From an uncultured Erysipelotrichaceae bacterium (lineage in GTDB: Bacteria; Bacillota_I; Bacilli_A; RF39; UBA660), in the NCBI GenBank assembly GCA_902783435.1, contig CACZQV010000088.1:1-9992 (forward strand): a DNA stretch of 9,992 bases, given 5' to 3'. Position numbers and translations under genes: made by a program. Under the pieces are notes generated by a model. It was not told the DNA's origin. It did not search any database and saw only the letters and a list, made by a program, of their open reading frames with translations. Of this stretch, positions 6,937 to 9,992 are shown piece by piece. How positions within the stretch are numbered: the stretch's first letter is position 1; each line of letters opens with the position of its first letter.

Positions 6937-6945
6937 AGTATATCA
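6937..6945 (-). promoter_or_regulatory. Extended -10 promoter candidate for the HerA-like gene
   Basis: On the minus strand TGATATACT (6945-6937) gives an extended -10 (TG-A-TATACT) about 30 nt before the start codon. It is preceded only by a T-rich -35 region that belongs to the U-run of the upstream terminator. Consensus-based prediction. Confidence 0.5.
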
Positions 6946-6955
6946 AAAAATAAGT

Positions 6956-6985
6956 AAAAAAAAAAGCCATTAATTTTGCTTTTTT
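6956..6985 (-). terminator. Intrinsic terminator of the rluD-like/nagZ/PP2C/lipoprotein operon
   Basis: On the minus strand AAAAAAGC (6985-6978) pairs with GCTTTTTT (6967-6960) around a 10-nt loop, followed by more T. It overlaps the stop codon of the lipoprotein gene and separates this operon from the HerA-like gene. Confidence 0.8.
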
Positions 6986-7445
6986 AATATAACCCATTTA
7001 TTTTTTTATAATCATCTTCTGATAAAGAATCTATTTTCCAAATACCTTTTTCTTTATTAAGATAAAATGTTAATTCATATTTTTTCTTTTCTTCAGTATT
7101 CTTCATTTTATCTAGTTTTTTATTTATATTTTTTTCTTTTATTCTACTATAATCTAATACTTCTATTTCTGTTTCTACTATAGATACATTGTTTTCTATT
7201 TCTTCATTTTTTATTTTATAAGATAAATTTTGATATTGTCTTTTTAATAATTCTTTATATTTTTCTTTTTGTTTATTAGTAAGTGTTTTATCTTTAGATA
7301 AATAATTATCTAAGTCTTTTAATACATTTTTATCTAGTATTTGATACTTATTTAAAAAACTTTCTACTTTAGATGTAGGTGTATTCAATGTATTTTCACA
7401 TCCTAATAAGAATATTAATCCTACTAATATAATTATTTTTTTCAT
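6984..7445 (-). CDS. Small predicted lipoprotein, unknown function
   Basis: A 153-residue secreted lipoprotein. The signal peptide has two lysines, a hydrophobic stretch and a lipobox LLGC with Cys16 as the lipidated residue. The mature part is very Lys/Glu/Asn-rich and probably helical in residues 25-75. It ends in beta-type sequence (VETEIEVLDY, KYELTFYL, GIWKIDSL) that resembles the closing strands of NTF2-like lipoproteins such as DUF4878, a weak resemblance only. GGAGGA stands 7 nt before the ATG but lies within a hairpin (see the 7446-7478 entry). It is the last gene of the operon, 42 nt after the PP2C gene. Its substrate or partner is unknown. Confidence 0.85.
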   Translation of the reverse strand: MKKIIILVGLIFLLGCENTLNTPTSKVESFLNKYQILDKNVLKDLDNYLSKDKTLTNKQKEKYKELLKRQYQNLSYKIKNEEIENNVSIVETEIEVLDYSRIKEKNINKKLDKMKNTEEKKKYELTFYLNKEKGIWKIDSLSEDDYKKINGLY

Positions 7446-7478
7446 AAAAAAATCCTCCTATATATATATTGGAAGATT
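7446..7478 (-). promoter_or_regulatory. Hairpin with U-run that covers the lipoprotein ribosome binding site
   Basis: On the minus strand AATCTTCC (7478-7471) pairs over all 8 bases (one G-U) with GGAGGATT (7458-7451) around a 12-nt AT-alternating loop, followed by five more T up to the start codon at 7445. The 3' arm is the Shine-Dalgarno sequence itself. The shape is that of an intrinsic terminator, so it could lower expression of the lipoprotein gene by attenuation, by blocking ribosome entry, or both. Confidence 0.65.
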
Positions 7479-7487
7479 ATTTTACTT

Positions 7488-8288
7488 TTATACTTCTTTT
7501 ATGTAAATAGCTCCACTAGCATTATCTCTACCTTTAAATGGAACTATAAAATTAGCTGTATATTTTCTTTTTAATACAAATGGTATATGTAGATGTTGAT
7601 CTACATGTACTGCTTCATTTATTATAGAATCTAATAATGATTTCTTTTTATTTTTATTAATTAATTTTTTTATTTTTCTATCTGTTATTAAGTCTGTTAC
7701 TCCATCAGTTAGTAAGAATATCATATCGTAATCATTATCTATTATAGTAGATGATACTATACATAATTCTTTACAAATACCAATACAAGCACTAATAACA
7801 TTATTATTAGAAAAATATCTTAAATGATCTTTTTTTACTCCACCATATTTATAATACATCCAAACATCAGAATCATCTTCTGTTACTTGAATTAATTTTT
7901 TATTTTTATAAATATATCCTCTTGAATCACCTGTATTTAATACTAGTGTTTTATTTTTATTTATTAAGGCTAATGTAAGTGTAGTACCCATTTTGTCTTC
8001 GCCATATTTTTTTATTATGTCTGTATTTAGTTTCTTTATATATTTAATTAATAAATCGTTTACTTTTTCTGTATCATTTAAAGTTTTTATATCTTTATTT
8101 AAAAACCATTTATTAAGATGGCTTACTATGAAAGTAGAAGCTATATCTCCATAATCTTTTCCACCCATTCCATCAGCTACTACAAGAAGTTTTATATTCT
8201 TGTTTCTTGGATGTTTAATTGAAAGAGTTGCATCTTCATTTTTGTCTCTGATTAAACCTATATCAGTTTTTGTTTCTAAAATTTCCAT
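7488..8288 (-). CDS. PP2C-family Ser/Thr protein phosphatase
   Basis: Metal-dependent phosphatase that removes phosphate from Ser/Thr residues, probably cytoplasmic since no signal or membrane segment is seen. It is 266 residues, slightly above the 240-255 typical of PrpC/Stp. The motifs are complete: RDKNED (14-19), ADGMGG (38-43, metal ligand D39), MGTT (100-103), GDSRGYIY (120-127), TEDDS (136-140), LLTDG (192-196, metal ligand D195) and GRDN (253-256, D255). A segment of about 25 residues at 228-252, rich in His and basic residues, precedes the last motif and looks like an insertion. The usual partner kinase gene (PrkC/Stk type) is not beside it; its neighbours are a thioesterase 17 nt upstream and a lipoprotein downstream. 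GGGAG at 6-nt spacing sets the start. Confidence 0.93.
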   Translation of the reverse strand: MEILETKTDIGLIRDKNEDATLSIKHPRNKNIKLLVVADGMGGKDYGDIASTFIVSHLNKWFLNKDIKTLNDTEKVNDLLIKYIKKLNTDIIKKYGEDKMGTTLTLALINKNKTLVLNTGDSRGYIYKNKKLIQVTEDDSDVWMYYKYGGVKKDHLRYFSNNNVISACIGICKELCIVSSTIIDNDYDMIFLLTDGVTDLITDRKIKKLINKNKKKSLLDSIINEAVHVDQHLHIPFVLKRKYTANFIVPFKGRDNASGAIYIKEV

Positions 8289-8305
8289 ATAAAACTCCCT
8301 TCTTT

Positions 8306-8698
8306 TTAATCTATATAATAATACGTTGATGAAAGAATTGCAATTAATTTTTCTTTATCGTTGTAAATATTTGCTCTAGCAACACATGTAGTTTTACCAC
8401 TTCTTACTATTTCTCCTTTAGCTATTAGGTACTTTCCAGTACCTGGTAATAGGTAAGAAATATTAGCGTTTAATGTAATAGCATGTTTACCTGATGCTGC
8501 TGCTATCATTCCCATTACAGTATCACCTAAACCAAATATTAATCCTCCATGAGCCATATTATATGGGTTCATTGAATTATTATTTAGATCTGCCCTTATA
8601 ATTATATTTTTATCATTTGCTTCTACAATATGATAATTATTATGATGAAAAAATCCTTCTTCGTTTTCCATTTTGTCTAATGCATCTTGTGATTTCAT
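8306..8698 (-). CDS. PaaI-like hotdog-fold acyl-CoA thioesterase
   Basis: Small cytoplasmic hotdog protein expected to hydrolyse acyl- or aryl-CoA thioesters. The family signature is clear: N44 followed by AHGG (49-52), then LGD with D59 as the likely catalytic acid, and the central strands ITLNANISYLLPG and LIAKGEIVRSGKTT. The 130-residue length is normal. The frame stays open further upstream, to 8740, but the start at 8698 is preferred. It has AAAGGAG at good spacing and lies 1 nt after the nagZ-like stop codon, whereas the longer version would add 14 atypical residues overlapping that gene. Its physiological substrate cannot be read from the sequence. Confidence 0.88.
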   Translation of the reverse strand: MKSQDALDKMENEEGFFHHNNYHIVEANDKNIIIRADLNNNSMNPYNMAHGGLIFGLGDTVMGMIAAASGKHAITLNANISYLLPGTGKYLIAKGEIVRSGKTTCVARANIYNDKEKLIAILSSTYYYID

Positions 8699-8699
8699 T

Positions 8700-9887
8700 T
8701 TATTCTCCTTTAAATAAATTACTATTAAGTTTCCATGCAATAATTCTAAGTACTGCTTTATTTATTATTCTTTCAGATATTTCATTATCTTTTACTTTTT
8801 GTAGTATTTCTTTATACATTGGTACTACATCACTAGTTATAATCATATCATTACCAGCATTTATAGCTAAAGTAGCAGCTTCACCATTTTCTACATATTC
8901 ACTTACTGCATCCATAGCTAAGTCATCTGTCATAATTATTCCAGTGAAACCTAGTTCTTTTCTTAATTTAGATATTACTTCACCACTTAAAGAAGCAGGA
9001 TGATTTTCATCTAAACTAGTTATTATATTATGTGATACTAATATACTTGGAACTTTTTCTTCTATACCTGCTTTGAATGGTAAAAAATCATTTTCTTTTA
9101 TACTTTCATAACTTCTATGATCAATAGCTATCCCAGTATGAGTATCAATATTATTTCCATAACCTGGAAAATGTTTAAGACATGAATTAATTTTATTATT
9201 ATTAGCATACTTAACCATATTTTTTACATATTCACTTGTTTCATTTGGACCTTTACCAAAAGCTCTAATATTAATAAAATCATTAGAATCAGTAGATACA
9301 TCAGCTACTGGGGCTAGATTTAAGTTAATACCTATACTTTTTAATAGTTTTGCTTTTTCATTTTCTGTTTTTTCTAGTAAATCCCAGCCACCTTCTTGAT
9401 AATAATCTCTGGGTGATAAGAATTTTTCATTTCTAAATTCTTTAAATCTACTTATTCTAGTAACAGATCCACCTTCTTCATCTACTCCCATAATAAGTGG
9501 ATATTTATTTAATTCTTGATCGTGATCTATTTCTTTTTTCATACTTTCTTTAGTATGACCATCAAAGTCTTTGGCAAATAATATATATCCACCTATATTA
9601 AAATTAGATAAATATTCTACATCGTTTTTATTATATCTTACTAAGAATAATTGCCCTACTTTTTCTTCTAGAGTCATTTTACTAACTATTTTTTGAGCTT
9701 CTTTATAATTATCTTTAAATATACTGTTTTTTATATCGTTATCTTCTATTAGTTTTATTTTATTTTCTTGTTTTGTTTCTCTTACTATTGGTAGTTGTAC
9801 ACGTTTTGATAATATATTAGATACTACTATATATGTTATTAAAGCTAATACTACTGGTATTAACATTGATATGAAGAATCTTTTCAT
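8700..9887 (-). CDS. nagZ: NagZ-like beta-N-acetylhexosaminidase (GH3), membrane-anchored
   Basis: Glycoside hydrolase family 3 enzyme expected to release terminal N-acetylglucosamine from peptidoglycan fragments. It has 395 residues. An N-terminal hydrophobic segment (about 4-24, after KR) lacks a cysteine lipobox, so the enzyme is probably anchored outside the membrane by an uncleaved helix. A linker of about 45 residues precedes the catalytic barrel. Motifs: VGQLFLVR (77-84), GVDEEGGSVTRI (134-145), GINLNLAPVADVS (186-198), KHFPGYGNNIDTHTG (238-252, holding the Asp/His dyad D248/H250) and MTDDLAMDA (319-327, likely nucleophile D321). The second domain of the longer Bacillus enzyme is absent. 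AGGTGAT before the ATG overlaps the stop of the upstream gene, and the stop lies 1 nt before the thioesterase gene, so coupling is tight on both sides. Confidence 0.93.
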   Translation of the reverse strand: MKRFFISMLIPVVLALITYIVVSNILSKRVQLPIVRETKQENKIKLIEDNDIKNSIFKDNYKEAQKIVSKMTLEEKVGQLFLVRYNKNDVEYLSNFNIGGYILFAKDFDGHTKESMKKEIDHDQELNKYPLIMGVDEEGGSVTRISRFKEFRNEKFLSPRDYYQEGGWDLLEKTENEKAKLLKSIGINLNLAPVADVSTDSNDFINIRAFGKGPNETSEYVKNMVKYANNNKINSCLKHFPGYGNNIDTHTGIAIDHRSYESIKENDFLPFKAGIEEKVPSILVSHNIITSLDENHPASLSGEVISKLRKELGFTGIIMTDDLAMDAVSEYVENGEAATLAINAGNDMIITSDVVPMYKEILQKVKDNEISERIINKAVLRIIAWKLNSNLFKGE

Positions 9888-9895
9888 TTTATCAC

Positions 9896-9992
9896 CTACT
9901 TAATAATTTTTTTAAATTCATTAGGTGTTTGTGTTTCAAATAATATATCTTTCTTTATTTCTGGATAATACATTTTTAATCTATTAGCGTGT
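9896..9992 (-). CDS. Probable RluA/RluD-family pseudouridine synthase, C-terminal 31 residues only
   Basis: Only the end of the gene is inside the window: 31 codons to a TAG at 9898-9896, 8 nt before the nagZ-like start. The sequence starts HANRLKMYYPEI, continues ILFETQTPNEF and ends KKIIK. It fits the closing signature of RluA/RluD-type RNA pseudouridine synthases (LHA-x2-L-x-F-x-HP ... F-x-APLPxDFKxLL), with Tyr-Pro in place of His-Pro. These enzymes modify uridines in rRNA or tRNA. The catalytic Asp lies outside the window, so the call rests on the tail alone. The nagZ ribosome binding site overlaps the stop codon, so it belongs to the same operon. Confidence 0.65.
   Translation of the reverse strand, partial: HANRLKMYYPEIKKDILFETQTPNEFKKIIK

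Noticed and set aside
7459..7470. AT dinucleotide repeat as a microsatellite
   Set aside because: It is only about five units long and is better explained as the loop of the hairpin over the ribosome binding site.
4983..8288. Anti-phage defence island (HerA plus PP2C plus lipoprotein)
   Set aside because: The HerA-like gene has its own promoter and terminator and no nuclease or NADase neighbour. Flanking genes are housekeeping, base composition is uniform, and no integrase, transposase or tRNA border is seen.
8699..8740. Longer start for the thioesterase
   Set aside because: It would overlap the nagZ-like gene by about 40 nt without a suitable ribosome binding site, while the ATG at 8698 has AAAGGAG and a 1-nt gap.
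8617..9003. Plus-strand open frame of 128 codons
   Set aside because: It overlaps both the thioesterase and nagZ-like genes in antisense and has no motif or promoter support.
1..9992. Mycoplasma-type code (TGA = Trp)
   Set aside because: Trp is read from TGG where checked, and all genes stay open under the standard code. No gene here ends in TGA either (eight TAA and two TAG), so the window does not prove which code is used; it only gives no sign of recoding.

Overview
The window is AT-rich (by eye below 30% GC). Every gene I can support lies on the minus strand, so transcription runs from high to low coordinates. The Shine-Dalgarno sequences, TTGNNN/TATAAT-type promoters, short AT-rich intrinsic terminators and a T-box riboswitch indicate a low-GC Firmicute. 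SepF, DivIVA and a NagZ-type cell-wall hexosaminidase imply an organism with a cell wall. An uncultured Bacilli/Erysipelotrichia-like lineage near the Mollicutes fits, but I cannot place it further. Trp is encoded by TGG where I checked, and no gene here ends in TGA.

Layout in the direction of transcription. (1) A tight operon enters from the right edge: the last 31 codons of a probable RluA/RluD-family pseudouridine synthase, then a membrane-anchored NagZ-like glycoside hydrolase, a PaaI-like hotdog thioesterase, a PP2C phosphatase and a small lipoprotein. A hairpin with a U-run covers the ribosome binding site of the lipoprotein gene, so it may be an internal attenuator or translational switch. 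(2) A HerA/DUF87-type hexameric ATPase gene stands alone, with its own extended -10 promoter and its own terminator. (3) A sepF-divIVA cell-division operon follows. (4) Next is a single-pass membrane protein of unknown function whose extracytoplasmic part contains an internal duplication. (5) An isoleucine-specific T-box leader (specifier AUC) precedes a Na+/Ca2+-exchanger-family gene and then ileS, which runs off the left edge.

The order sepF ... divIVA ... ileS is the remnant of the conserved Gram-positive ylm-divIVA-ileS region downstream of ftsZ. Here ylmG and ylmH are absent. Two extra genes, the duplicated membrane protein and the antiporter, sit between divIVA and ileS, and the antiporter lies inside the T-box operon. 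IleRS is of the type 2 (eukaryote-like) class and carries a rearranged HIGH motif, Gly-Ile-His-His, a form linked to very high mupirocin resistance. The most interesting points are the antiporter captured by an Ile T-box, the GXHH synthetase, the hairpin over the lipoprotein ribosome binding site, the duplicated membrane protein, and the HerA ATPase with no NurA partner.
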